This document shows, one piece after another, positions 9,489-18,248 of a DNA stretch of 64,000 bases. Location of the stretch: assembly GCF_018417475.1 (NCBI RefSeq), contig NZ_CP054857.1:48168-112167 (forward strand). The letters are read 5' to 3'. The position numbers and the translations under genes are program-made. The first letter of the stretch is position 1. Every line of letters begins with the position of its first letter. This DNA comes from Novosphingobium decolorationis (GTDB lineage Bacteria; Pseudomonadota; Alphaproteobacteria; Sphingomonadales; Sphingomonadaceae). The notes under the pieces were generated by a model that saw only the letters and a list, made by a program, of their open reading frames with translations, was not told the DNA's origin and made no database searches.

Positions 9489-10114
9489 TACCGCTCTCCC
9501 AATTCGCGCCGAGCGCCAGTGACGATTTCATAAGCGGAGTGGAGGAACAGGAGGGCGATGAGGCCGGCGACGGCGAGGTCCGGCCAGGCGCTTCCTGTCC
9601 ACGCCACCAGACCGGCCGCGGCGATCACCGCCACGTTGGCGAGCGCGTCGTTGCGGCTGAACAGCCAGATCGCGCGAACATTGGCGTCCCCTTCCCGGAA
9701 ACGCGCAAGCACCAAGGCGGACACGACATTGATCGCGAGCGCGACAACGCCGATTGTGCCCATCAGTTCGGCATCGGGCGCGGTTGCGTTCAGGGCGCGC
9801 CAAATCGCGAAACCGATTACGCCCACGCCAAGCGCACCGAGAAACAACCCCTGCGTCAGCGCGACCTTTGCCCTCGCCCGTGCGGACCAGGCAAGCGCGA
9901 GAAGACCGATAAGGCTGATCGACCCGTCCCCGAGAAAATCGAGGGAATCCGCTTTCAGCGCTTGGCTATCGGCGATGAACCCGCCGAACAGCTCGGCGAC
10001 TCCGAAGCCGAGGTTGAGCACCACGACGGTCAGCAGCGCACGGCGATAGGCCGGATCGGTTTGCGCGCGCGCGGGCTCCCCGTGGCACCCGCAGCTTTCG
10101 GTAGAAGCATTCAT
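9488..10114 (-). CDS. Cation diffusion facilitator family exporter
   Basis: A 208-residue CDF-family (CzcD-like) transporter with about six hydrophobic segments and the family hallmarks ADSLDFLGDGSISLIG (TM2) and FSRNDALANVAVI (TM5) with metal-site Asp residues. It is short and lacks a long cytoplasmic domain. The N-terminus has CGCHG, a possible metal-binding motif. I chose the ATG at 10114 because the longer frame runs back across the merR promoter. First gene of the leftward metal operon, divergent from the regulator. Confidence 0.85.
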   Translation of the reverse strand: MNASTESCGCHGEPARAQTDPAYRRALLTVVVLNLGFGVAELFGGFIADSQALKADSLDFLGDGSISLIGLLALAWSARARAKVALTQGLFLGALGVGVIGFAIWRALNATAPDAELMGTIGVVALAINVVSALVLARFREGDANVRAIWLFSRNDALANVAVIAAAGLVAWTGSAWPDLAVAGLIALLFLHSAYEIVTGARRELGER

Positions 10115-10121
10115 GCGGCCT

Positions 10122-10152
10122 TCCTTACCACCTCCAGTCGCTGTAGAAGCAA
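10122..10152 (-). promoter_or_regulatory. Putative MerR-type promoter/operator of the metal operon
   Basis: On the minus strand: TTGCTT (10152-10147), then exactly 19 bp, then TAAGGA (10127-10122). The over-long spacer contains the imperfect dyad CTACAG-CGA-CTGGAG (10146-10132), the arrangement seen at MerR-family metal promoters such as zntA. The proposed -10 lies only 8-13 bases before the ATG at 10114, so the message would be almost leaderless; that is the weak point. Confidence 0.45.
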
Positions 10153-10189
10153 GCGAAATGTGCGACACGTTCGCATAAGCAAGGATGGC

Positions 10190-10609
10190 ATGATGAAGCC
10201 GGTGATGATTGGGCAGCTCGCCAGCGAGACCTCGACGAAGGTGACGACGATCCGCTTTTATGAGTCGATCGGGTTGCTCCGATCCGCCCCTCGCACGGCG
10301 TCGGGTCGCAGAACCTACGATGCCAGTGACATTGAGCGTTTGCACTTCATCCGCAACGGTCGCCGGCTTGGCTTCTCCGTCGACGAGATCCGTTCGTTGA
10401 TGGGGCTGGCGCAGAACCCGGACCAGGATTGTGGTGCCGCCTCAGCTATCGCTGCTCAGCACCTCAAGGATGTGGAGGAGAGACTGGCGCAACTCGCGGT
10501 GTTGCGGGATGAGTTGGCAATGCTCAGCCAGAGCTGCACCAAGGCGCGCATGGCCGATTGTCGGATCATGAAGGCGATCGGCAAAGGCCACCCTCAAGCC
10601 GATCAATAA
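10190..10609 (+). CDS. MerR-family metal-responsive regulator
   Basis: A 139-residue MerR-family regulator: N-terminal winged HTH with TTIRFYESIGLL, a helical dimerisation region, and Cys residues at QDCG plus a C-terminal C-x7-C (SCTKARMADC) in the position used by ZntR/CueR/PbrR-type proteins to bind metal. Two ATGs (10190, 10193) are adjacent. It is divergent from the CDF/czc operon and should repress it without metal and activate it with metal. The stop overlaps the end of the opposing protease gene by 7 bp. Confidence 0.85.
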   Translation: MMKPVMIGQLASETSTKVTTIRFYESIGLLRSAPRTASGRRTYDASDIERLHFIRNGRRLGFSVDEIRSLMGLAQNPDQDCGAASAIAAQHLKDVEERLAQLAVLRDELAMLSQSCTKARMADCRIMKAIGKGHPQADQ

Positions 10610-11805
10610 TAATCGGCCAGCCTGAGCTCGCGCACATCACCCGAGGCCATCGTCAGCTTTACGAGGGTGCCAGCAGGCCGGGAGCGCACTTGCCAGAGCT
10701 CCCCACGCGTATAGTTCGCATCGATCGAATGGCCGTTCACCGCCACGATCCGGTCGCCGACCGCCCAGCCAGCCTTTTCCGCGGGACTGTTCGCCGCCAC
10801 ATGAACAACGGTGAGCGCCGTTGGTGAGGCTGCGAGGCCAAGGCCGCTACGGTCCTTCAGCATCGGCAGGCGACGACGAGGACCGAGTGGCCGGAGCCAC
10901 ACGAATCCGGCGGTCACGTCGAACACCACGTCGAATTGAGCGATCAGCGGTAGGCCGACATTGCCAACCGTGCTGGTGGAGAGCCAAGCTCTCATCCCGA
11001 GTGTGGGGACGTTCGAGACGCCAAGCCCTTCGATGTTGATGTTCTGGATCGTGAAAGCATCGTTGATACGCACACCATCGACGCCGCCGATCGCCGCGGT
11101 CGAGACGAGCTTCCCGTTCAACAGCCCTTGATCGCGGGCATAGGCCGACGAGAGCATCAGCGCGGCCGAGCTGCCAAGATCGATCATCAAGGGCACGGGA
11201 GGCAAACCCGAGACGGAAGCTCGAATGAACAGCTCCTGCTTGGCACCGCGCCCGAGCGCGACAGCGCGCCAGTCGGGACCGGCGAGAAACGTGCCTGACT
11301 TGACGACCGCCATACGCCTTTTCGCGAAATCGAGCGCGATGCAGCTACCCGTGAACATATCGGCACCGAGGAGGATATCGATCGGTCGTCCGAAGGCCGC
11401 CGACACTGAACTCAGATCACCAACGACGGCAAAGGGTAAGCGACGGGTTTCGCGGGCGAGCTGTACGTCGATGTCGCGGACCAGCAGCACCGGGGCCTTG
11501 GCGCTCAGCCCGCTAATCATGCGCCGCTCACCATCGTTCAAGCCGAGCTTCGCCGCGAGCGCCGTGCTCATGATCGACGCGCCGCTGCCACTGTCGAGCA
11601 CCGCCCGCACCGGCACTCCGCGCACTTGTGCCGAAACAAGGAGGGTATCACCCGTGCCGACTTCCAGCGGCTCCCATTCGAGGTGAGCCGCACCGAAGTT
11701 CCACGAGCCCGCAGACCGGGAAGTCTGTCGCGCGAGCGTTGGAGAACCGAGCACCAAGCCGGTTCCACAGGCCACCAGCCGCGCCACTAATGAGCGTCGA
11801 GACAT
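10603..11805 (-). CDS. Retropepsin-like aspartyl protease with PDZ domain
   Basis: A 400-residue exported protein with a signal-like N-terminus and two pepsin/retropepsin-like halves with catalytic-site motifs VLDSGSGAS (first) and MIDLGSSAA (second). A C-terminal PDZ domain follows (roughly the last 90 residues, with AGWAVGDRIVAVNG). Many alphaproteobacteria carry such periplasmic aspartyl-protease/PDZ proteins of unknown target. The second lobe has DLGS in place of DSGS/DTGS, so it may be partly degenerate. The start is set at MSRRSLVARL because the longer frame adds a non-signal extension. Confidence 0.75.
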   Translation of the reverse strand: MSRRSLVARLVACGTGLVLGSPTLARQTSRSAGSWNFGAAHLEWEPLEVGTGDTLLVSAQVRGVPVRAVLDSGSGASIMSTALAAKLGLNDGERRMISGLSAKAPVLLVRDIDVQLARETRRLPFAVVGDLSSVSAAFGRPIDILLGADMFTGSCIALDFAKRRMAVVKSGTFLAGPDWRAVALGRGAKQELFIRASVSGLPPVPLMIDLGSSAALMLSSAYARDQGLLNGKLVSTAAIGGVDGVRINDAFTIQNINIEGLGVSNVPTLGMRAWLSTSTVGNVGLPLIAQFDVVFDVTAGFVWLRPLGPRRRLPMLKDRSGLGLAASPTALTVVHVAANSPAEKAGWAVGDRIVAVNGHSIDANYTRGELWQVRSRPAGTLVKLTMASGDVRELRLADYY

Positions 11806-12094
11806 ACCGATTGCTTCAACACGGGCCGTCAAAAAGCCACCTCCAGCCCCCCGTCCGCAGGAGAGCAAATTGCGGTTACATGCTCCAGCCACTGGAGGAG
11901 CAAGTGCTTTTGGTGCGCCCGAAAATCCTCAGAAGCGCTTGGAGAACTTTAGATGAAGGATGGTGCAGACCGCTTAGATGCCTTCCCGATAACGAACGGT
12001 TCCGGGGGACGCTGGGCCGATCGGGACCGCGAACGGTGTAAACGCTCGCGCTAAATGGCGGCATTCTGATCGCGCTATTTGTCGGCGAGCGTCG

Positions 12095-12667
12095 CTACGC
12101 GGCTACCGGCTTGGTCTCGGCCGATCGCACATAGGCGTAGAGTTTTGGCTTGGAGATGCCGAGCATCGAGCAAATCTTGGCGATCGGCATCGTGTTCTCG
12201 TGGTAGAGCCTGACGGGCAGGTCGCGCTTGTCCTTGCCGAGTGCGGCCGGCCGGCCACCCTTCTTGCCGCGAGCGCGGGCTGCGGTGAGACCGGCCTGGG
12301 TCCGCTCGCGGATCAGGTTGCGCTCGAACTCCGCCAATGCCCCGAACAGGTGGAAGGTAAGCTTGCCCGACGTGGTGGTCGTGTCGATCGCCTCGTGCAG
12401 GCTCAGCAGCCCGACCTTTTCCTCGTCGAGGTAGGTCATCCATCCGATCAGATCACGGAGCGAGCGGCCGAGCCTGTCGAGGCGCCAGACCACCAGTGTG
12501 TCGCCGGCGCGAAGCAGCTCCTTCACCTTTTCCAATCCAGGGCGAGCGGCAGTCGCCCCGGAGGCCTTGTCGGTGATGACCTTCTCGCAGCCGGCAGCCT
12601 TCAGCGCATCACGCTGGAGGTCCAGGTTCTGCTCGGCGGTCGATACGCGGGCGTAACCGATTTTCAT
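12095..12667 (-). CDS. Serine recombinase (Tn3-type resolvase/invertase family)
   Basis: A 190-residue small serine recombinase starting MKIGYARVST; the Ser at position 9 is the expected nucleophile. WRLDRLGRSLRDL and FERNLIRERTQAGL are family signatures, and a C-terminal helix-turn-helix (PIAKICSMLGISKPKLYAYV) binds the res site. Its position inside the inverted repeats makes it the transposon's cointegrate resolvase, acting probably on the 12668-12858 gap. Length is normal. Confidence 0.9.
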   Translation of the reverse strand: MKIGYARVSTAEQNLDLQRDALKAAGCEKVITDKASGATAARPGLEKVKELLRAGDTLVVWRLDRLGRSLRDLIGWMTYLDEEKVGLLSLHEAIDTTTTSGKLTFHLFGALAEFERNLIRERTQAGLTAARARGKKGGRPAALGKDKRDLPVRLYHENTMPIAKICSMLGISKPKLYAYVRSAETKPVAA

Positions 12668-12858
12668 GCGTAGGGCCGGTGGCGCCCCGATCGGGCGCGG
12701 TTTGGGAAGAAAGTCGTCATCGGCAGGTCTATGTTGCCCTAGTTTTCTTTACCGGGTAGATTTACGTCGAACAGGCCGGTTTGGCAACGCGAGCGGACTC
12801 GCATGGCGATGGGCAGGCAAATCTCCGTTTTCCTTACCTGCGACACGGACCGTCGGCG

Positions 12859-14259
12859 GTGACGCATCCGGCGCTTGTCCCGCCGCTGGCGATCGAGCGC
12901 TACCGCGTCCTTGAACCGCACCTCGCCGATGGCATCCCGCTCGCGGACCTCGCCCGCACCGGCACGCTGAGCGAGCGGACGTTGCAGCGCTGGCTCGGGC
13001 GCTACCGTGCCGAAGGACTTGCCGGTCTCGCGCGTCTGCCGCGCAACGATCGGGGCAGGCTGCACCTGCCGGAACATCTGGTCGAACTGACCCGCACTCT
13101 CGCCACCAAGCGCCCGCGACCCCCGGTCGCCGCCATTCACCGAAAGGTGCAGGAACTCGCCATCGCGCATGGACACCGAACCCCCAGCTATGCGGCCGTC
13201 GCGCGTGTCGTCAGGGCGATACCGGCAAGCCAGATCGCCGCAGCCTCCGATCCGGCCGTCTACCGCGACCAGCACGAGCTAGTGCATCGGCGCGAAGCCG
13301 CGACCTCGAACGAGATGTGGCAGGCCGATCATACCGTTCTCGACATTCTCGTGCTCGATGATGCCGGAACCCCGGTGCGTCCTTGGCTGACCGTCATCGT
13401 TGACGATCACAGCCGAGCCATCGCCGGTTACTTCCTCAGCCTCGATGCCCCCAGTGCCCTCAACACGGCGCTCGCCTTGCGGCAGGCGATCTGGCGCAAG
13501 CCCAATCCCGAATGGATCGTCAGCGGCATTCCCGAACAGCTTTACGTCGACAACGGCTCGGATTTCATCTCCGAGCATATCGAGCAGGCGTGCATCGCCC
13601 TCAAAATCCGCCTCATCCATTCGCTGCCGGGGCGTCCTCGCGGGCGCGGCAAGATCGAGCGGCTGTTCCGCACCATCAACGACATGTTCCTGCCCGACCT
13701 GCCCGGCCACCTGATCGCGGGCAAGCCGCTGTCGGCGCCAGTGCTCACGCTCGACGAGCTGCGCGCCCGCTTCGAGGCGTTCGTGTGCGGCGTCTATCAT
13801 CGTCGCCCGCATGGCAGCACCGGCGAACCGCCGATCACGCGCTGGCAGAAGGGCGGGTTCCTGCCCGCAATGCCCGACAGCCTTGAACAGCTCGACATGC
13901 TGCTCGTGCACGTGCCCAAGCCCCGTAAAGTGCTGCGCGACGGCATCCGTCTGATGGGCAGGCGCTATGTCGAACCCACGCTCGCGGCCTTCGTCGGCGA
14001 GCAGGTCGAGGCGGTCTATGACCCCCGCGACCTGACCGAGATCCACGTCTACCACCAGGGCCGGTTCGTCTGCCGTGCGCTCAGCTCCGAGCACGCTGGG
14101 CACCCGTCGTTGCGCGCGATCCAGCGCGCCCGGCGCGGCGCGAAGGAGCGCGACAAGCAGGTGCCTGCCCCCACGGAGACCTTCGATGGCGACCAAGAGG
14201 ATACGGCTTTCCGGCCCACCACCTACCGAGGGCTCCGGCTCTACGCCGCTGACGATTGA
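12859..14259 (+). CDS. Mu/TniA-type DDE transposase
   Basis: About 466 residues: N-terminal HTH (LSERTLQRWLGRYRAEGL), an RNase-H-fold integrase core with WQADHTVLDI (first Asp) and YVDNGSDF (second Asp), the glutamate expected in RGKIERLFRTI, and a C-terminal Mu-type beta-barrel. It cuts and joins transposon ends together with the ATPase. I favour the GTG at 12859 (VTHPALVPPL); the frame is open from TTG at 12781. The 3' end overlaps the ATPase gene by 74 bp. Confidence 0.85.
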   Translation: MTHPALVPPLAIERYRVLEPHLADGIPLADLARTGTLSERTLQRWLGRYRAEGLAGLARLPRNDRGRLHLPEHLVELTRTLATKRPRPPVAAIHRKVQELAIAHGHRTPSYAAVARVVRAIPASQIAAASDPAVYRDQHELVHRREAATSNEMWQADHTVLDILVLDDAGTPVRPWLTVIVDDHSRAIAGYFLSLDAPSALNTALALRQAIWRKPNPEWIVSGIPEQLYVDNGSDFISEHIEQACIALKIRLIHSLPGRPRGRGKIERLFRTINDMFLPDLPGHLIAGKPLSAPVLTLDELRARFEAFVCGVYHRRPHGSTGEPPITRWQKGGFLPAMPDSLEQLDMLLVHVPKPRKVLRDGIRLMGRRYVEPTLAAFVGEQVEAVYDPRDLTEIHVYHQGRFVCRALSSEHAGHPSLRAIQRARRGAKERDKQVPAPTETFDGDQEDTAFRPTTYRGLRLYAADD

Positions 14260-15064
14260 GTTCCTGGTCGAGCAGCCGTTCCTGGCGACCCGCGAACATG
14301 CCCGGTTCGTCGAGTTTGCCGAAGCCTGCGCGCACTACCGCTATATCGGCGTGTGTCATGGCCGGCCGGGCGTCGGAAAGACGCGATCGGCGCGCGAGTT
14401 TTCCAGCTTCCCCGACCTGGGGGAATATGCCGCGCTCCGTCCCATTGCCGCGCTCCTTGGCGAAAAGGTCGCTCGCTGCCGCGCCGTCTTCTACACCGTG
14501 TCGGTCAGCAACACGCCCAAGACGATCGACGCGGTGTTGGGCCTCAACCTCATTAAGCTGGGCTATGCCCGGCTGACGGTCGCGGGCGGCTCGCAGGACG
14601 AAATCACCCATGACGCCGCCCGCATCGCCTGCCCCCTCGTCATCGTCGACGAGGCCGACCGCCTGACCATAAAGTCGCTCGAACATCTCCGCGACATGGC
14701 CGATCGCCACGGCTTCGGGCTGATCCTGATGGGTATGCCGGGCTTGGAGAAGCGCCTCGCCCGCTATGCCCAGCTCTACTCGCGGATCGGCTTCGTCCAC
14801 GAGTTCAAACCGCTTACCGAGACCGAAATGCGGCTGCTGCTCGCGACCCACGCCGGCGATTTCGGGATCAGCTTCGACCCGGCCCAACTCGACGCGATCG
14901 AAGCGCAGGCAGCCGTGATCCGCATCACGCGCGGCAACTTCCGGCTCATGGAGCGCCTGTTCGCGCAGATGCGGCGGATCATGACCCTCAACCGCGTCGA
15001 GGAGGTCACCGCTGACATCGTTCAGGCCGCGCGCGATTGCCTCGTCATCGGACCCGGCAACTGA
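14186..15064 (+). CDS. TniB-like AAA ATPase of the transposon
   Basis: A 292-residue P-loop ATPase with Walker A GRPGVGKT and Walker B LVIVDEADRL, then a sensor region ending TRGNFRLMERL. This is the TniB/MuB-type target-selection partner. The ATG at 14186 lies inside the end of the transposase gene, giving a 74-bp overlap typical of coupled transposition genes. The stop is 2 bases before the right inverted repeat. Confidence 0.85.
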   Translation: MATKRIRLSGPPPTEGSGSTPLTIEFLVEQPFLATREHARFVEFAEACAHYRYIGVCHGRPGVGKTRSAREFSSFPDLGEYAALRPIAALLGEKVARCRAVFYTVSVSNTPKTIDAVLGLNLIKLGYARLTVAGGSQDEITHDAARIACPLVIVDEADRLTIKSLEHLRDMADRHGFGLILMGMPGLEKRLARYAQLYSRIGFVHEFKPLTETEMRLLLATHAGDFGISFDPAQLDAIEAQAAVIRITRGNFRLMERLFAQMRRIMTLNRVEEVTADIVQAARDCLVIGPGN

Positions 15065-15378
15065 CAAATAGCGCGATCAGAACGCCGCCATTTAGCGCGA
15101 GCGTTTACACAGGATAAGATCCATACCGTTTCCGGAACCACTTTCTTGTTTCCTCTTCGAAATTGGACTGTGCTGATGAGTTTGAGCGATGGTGGCTTCG
15201 CTCATACACTACGCGCTACCAGGCCCCTGCCCGTTTCTTAGGCTTAACGTTGTAGCTCAAGACCCCGGGGGCTCAGCCTCCCTTCTCCGGTTCTTGCCGC
15301 TGCGCAAATCCCTCGATCTACCTGCCGCCGTCGTGTGGTCGCACGGCATCATCCAAAGACCTATTTAGGCCGTCATGA

Positions 15379-16617
15379 CTAGCCAATCTTCGCCATAAGG
15401 CGCCCCGCCGCCCCCTGCTCTGCCGCGAGATTGCGATTATAAGCGAGCGGCATCCGCGGCGACTTCCACCGCAGCGCGTCCATGATGCCGGCCAAATCCT
15501 CCCCGCTGGCGAACAGGTCCTGATTGAGCCCGATCCGCGTCGAGTGCGCACTGATCCCCTTCAGCAACCGCGCCAGATCGTCCGCCGTCAAATCGGGCAG
15601 CGCGCCACGGTCGAACGCGCGGCCGATGATCGACCGAAAGATTGGTCCGATCGAGCCCGGGTGCAGCGCCACGGTGCCGATGTCATATTCGACGCGCGCC
15701 TTCACCGCAGGCCTGGGCAGCGTCTTGCGCAGATCCCAGGTCTCCCGCCCCGAGATGCTGTCGATCGGCCGACCGCGCACGGCTGCCCGCGCCTTGTAGC
15801 GCCGCACCTGCACCCGCCGGAACAGCGGCCCTGTCGTGATCCCCGCCGCTTCGGTCCACGCCGCGATCGCCGCGACGGTGCGCGGGCTGAGGTAGGCGGT
15901 CGCCCCCTCCCCGTCTTGATCGCCCTTATGACGCAGAATCTGCAGCAGCCGCGCTTCGGGATCGATCGCCTCCTCAATATGCTCAATGGCGACCGCCACC
16001 AGTTCGGAGGCGCGCAGCCCGGTGTCATAAGCGGCCGATAGCAGCGCCCGATCACGCAGCCCCGGCAGATCCTCGCCACAACTCTCGAGCAGCGCGCGGA
16101 TGTTGAGCCCCCGCGCCTTGTCGCGCTCGACGTCGCGCACCGGGCCCTTGAACCGCAGCGGCCGCGCCTGCTTCTGCGCAGCCCCCTTCTCGCGGCGCAC
16201 CGTCTGGAGCCGCAGCTTCACCAGCGGCGCCGGCGTCGGATCCTTGAGCTCGAGCAGCTGGTGGATCTTGGCGATCGACGCCTTGTAGCGGGATAGCGAG
16301 GCCGGCCGGCTCCCCTTCCCGGCCCGCGCGTCGAGATAATCGGCCACGGTCTCGGGCGTGGCCGGCAGCGCGATCCGGTTGTTGCGCCTACACCACGCAT
16401 CGAACGCCTCGACGTCGGACTTGAGCGCACGGATGCTATGGGGCGATGAAGCGGCCTGATAGGCGGCGATCAGGCCCTCGTTGACGGTGATGCGCTCGCC
16501 GGCGCGCATCTGCACGATCGTCCACGCAAGGTCGGCCGGCGCCCTGACGGCCGGCAGGACAGCCTCAGGCGGCGCTACGGGGATTTCTGGCCCTTCCCGG
16601 GCGGTTTCGGTGCTCAC
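15379..16617 (-). CDS. Tyrosine recombinase / phage-type integrase
   Basis: A 412-residue tyrosine recombinase. An N-terminal SAM-like core-binding domain (about residues 40-135) is followed by the catalytic domain with Arg202 (DTGLRASEL), H358-x-x-R361 (HSTR) and Tyr393 (LAYNRN). It is divergent from the RHE_PE00001-like gene across a 147-bp region that holds a perfect palindrome. No tRNA or att repeat is visible beside it, so it may act in plasmid dimer resolution or rearrangement rather than island integration. Confidence 0.88.
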   Translation of the reverse strand: MSTETAREGPEIPVAPPEAVLPAVRAPADLAWTIVQMRAGERITVNEGLIAAYQAASSPHSIRALKSDVEAFDAWCRRNNRIALPATPETVADYLDARAGKGSRPASLSRYKASIAKIHQLLELKDPTPAPLVKLRLQTVRREKGAAQKQARPLRFKGPVRDVERDKARGLNIRALLESCGEDLPGLRDRALLSAAYDTGLRASELVAVAIEHIEEAIDPEARLLQILRHKGDQDGEGATAYLSPRTVAAIAAWTEAAGITTGPLFRRVQVRRYKARAAVRGRPIDSISGRETWDLRKTLPRPAVKARVEYDIGTVALHPGSIGPIFRSIIGRAFDRGALPDLTADDLARLLKGISAHSTRIGLNQDLFASGEDLAGIMDALRWKSPRMPLAYNRNLAAEQGAAGRLMAKIG

Positions 16618-16680
16618 GACGCGCCTCGCTCCTCAGCCGCGCTTGTAGCCCACCTTATAAAGAACGGTCAAATCTGCTTA

Positions 16681-16702
16681 TGTGATAACTGCAATTATCA
16701 CA
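16681..16702. promoter_or_regulatory. Perfect operator-like palindrome in a divergent promoter
   Basis: TGTGATAA-N6-TTATCACA, with 8-bp perfect arms, sits between the divergent recombinase gene (start 16617) and the HTH protein gene (start 16765). AT-rich symmetric half-sites in an otherwise GC-rich region are what a dimeric HTH repressor would recognise. The neighbouring HTH-containing RHE_PE00001-like protein is the obvious candidate binder (inference). Confidence 0.55.
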
Positions 16703-16764
16703 GGTTTGCTTTTCAACCCTCTGGGCAGTTGTGCAGTGAAAGGCAAATAGCTACACATAGCGGC

Positions 16765-17958
16765 ATGGAGCCTTTGGATCCCTGGTCAGCCGAGAACACC
16801 GTCGACCAACGTGAATTGGCGCGCGCCGAGACGTCAGCCGCGTACGCCCTGGGCAAACTCGATGGGCGGCTCACCCGTCTTGGCGAGACCGAAGAACGGT
16901 TGTTCTGCGCCGATCTGGTGCGCCGCACGCTGCTTGGTGCGCTGACGCAGGCGGGCTATCTCGATGCCCCGGAGCGCTTTGCGGACTGGTTCGCCGGGCT
17001 CGCGCGCGGCCCCGAACACATCGCCGAGGCACCCTCCTCGGCGCTGGGTATTGTCCGCGCCCTCCTCTCCGAAATGGCCCGCCATCCGTGGGAGCCGCTT
17101 GCCAGGACTGCGCAGACGCTTCAGCGCTGCGCGCGCTTCGTCGCCGATGCCATTGCCCCGTCACCCGAGGAGCAGACGCGTGAAACGGACGCGACAACCG
17201 GCGCGCTCGATCGTGCCCGCGTGCTGGTCGAGGTCCTGCCCGCGGACGCCGACGGGCCGCTCCCCTTCGCTGCCCTCGCAGCGCTGTGCACCGCCGCCGC
17301 GCACGACCCGGCCTTTGCTCCGATGGAAGCGGGAATTCGCACCTACGACACCGGCGAGACCTTGGTCGCGCTCGCGGGGCTGCGCCCGATCACGCCGCTC
17401 TGGGCGCTCGATGTCGCCGCGGGCATCCTCCTTGCGCAGCGCACATCGCTGGCGCGCGCGTTGCCGATGCCCGGTCTCTTCACCACCGAACGCCTGTTGC
17501 TGGCGCATGCCCCTGATCGGCAGGCCCTTGCGCTCGCCCACGCGCTCGAGGTCGCCACCACTGCGCATTTGGCGGCGCTCGACACGGCGCGCACGCGCGC
17601 TGCACTCCTCACGCAGAGGCTCGCAGGGCTGCGCCGGAGTTCGCGCGCGGGCGAGGCCTGGATTTTGCTGGCTGGGTTCGCGCCATTGGGGCTCGACCAG
17701 TTGATGGATGCCATCGGCGTCAGCCGGCGCGGGACTTATGCCGTCAGCGCCGCGCTAACCGAAGCCGGATTGGCCGAGCGTCAGTCGCGTCAGGGCAAGG
17801 TCCTGCTCGTCGCCATCGAACGCGCGAGGGCGAACGAGATTCCAGGTCCGGTCTTCACCGGAGCGCTGGGCACCGCCGTCGACGAATTTGACGAGGCGAT
17901 GGCCGACCTCGACCGCCTGCTCGCGCGAACCGGCAGTCAGGAAGTGACGGGAACGTAA
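16765..17958 (+). CDS. RHE_PE00001/DUF1612-like plasmid protein with C-terminal HTH
   Basis: About 397 residues, largely helical and Ala/Arg-rich. It resembles plasmid-borne RHE_PE00001-family proteins (DUF1612 plus HTH) of rhizobia and sphingomonads. The last third contains a winged-HTH-like stretch (LDQLMDAIGVSRRGTYAVSA ... TEAGLAERQSRQGK). ATG at 16765 is preferred; a GTG at 16729 is in frame. It converges on the WGR gene with a 22-bp overlap. Function is not known; a regulatory role is inferred from the HTH and adjacent palindrome. Confidence 0.6.
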   Translation: MEPLDPWSAENTVDQRELARAETSAAYALGKLDGRLTRLGETEERLFCADLVRRTLLGALTQAGYLDAPERFADWFAGLARGPEHIAEAPSSALGIVRALLSEMARHPWEPLARTAQTLQRCARFVADAIAPSPEEQTRETDATTGALDRARVLVEVLPADADGPLPFAALAALCTAAAHDPAFAPMEAGIRTYDTGETLVALAGLRPITPLWALDVAAGILLAQRTSLARALPMPGLFTTERLLLAHAPDRQALALAHALEVATTAHLAALDTARTRAALLTQRLAGLRRSSRAGEAWILLAGFAPLGLDQLMDAIGVSRRGTYAVSAALTEAGLAERQSRQGKVLLVAIERARANEIPGPVFTGALGTAVDEFDEAMADLDRLLARTGSQEVTGT

Positions 17959-18233
17959 GAAACACCGATCCGGCGCGGCGCGCGCATGCGCCGTTGCAAC
18001 AGCGCGCGCACCGCCTTGCGCGCTTCGCAGCGCGCGGCGAAGGCGCGCTGCTTACCCTGCCCCGCCGCTCCGATCCGGCCCCAGCTCCAGGTCAGTGTGG
18101 TCCACCCAAACAGGTCTTTGGCGACCTCGACCTGCCAGCGGCGCGCGAGCCCGCGCGCCGGGTCGCGCGCTTCCAGCGCGAGGCGTCCGCCTGCGGGTGC
18201 CAGCAACTGGTTGAGTGTCGTCTCGATGTCCAT
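17937..18233 (-). CDS. WGR domain protein
   Basis: A 98-residue single WGR domain: RRWQVEVAKDLFGWTTL followed by the diagnostic W-S-W-G-R-I-G. WGR domains bind nucleic acids (PARP, MolR). Stand-alone WGR proteins of this size are common on alphaproteobacterial plasmids near integrases. It ends inside the opposing RHE_PE00001-like gene, and an IS630 copy begins 15 bp upstream of its start, so its promoter may be displaced. Confidence 0.8.
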   Translation of the reverse strand: MDIETTLNQLLAPAGGRLALEARDPARGLARRWQVEVAKDLFGWTTLTWSWGRIGAAGQGKQRAFAARCEARKAVRALLQRRMRAPRRIGVSYVPVTS

Positions 18234-18248
18234 GGGACACGTTTTATA

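Larger units (their letters stand above)
12037..15109. mobile_element. 3.07-kb TniA/TniB-like transposon with serine recombinase
   Basis: A 47-bp inverted repeat at both ends (12037-12083 and 15063-15109) starts TGTAAACGCTCGCGC and differs at one position. Inside are a leftward serine recombinase, a rightward Mu/TniA-type transposase and an overlapping AAA ATPase. TGT...ACA ends and the A+B gene pair fit Tn5053/Tn552-like transposons, but no tniQ is present. The 5 bases on either side differ (AACGG left, CAGGA right), so no target duplication is visible. Confidence 0.85.

Noticed and set aside
13279..14196. A long leftward frame opposite the transposase
   Set aside because: Antisense shadow; the plus strand has all DDE motifs.
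15111..15378. Search for a tRNA or att repeat beside the tyrosine recombinase
   Set aside because: No tRNA-like cloverleaf or direct repeat was seen, so no integration site is claimed.
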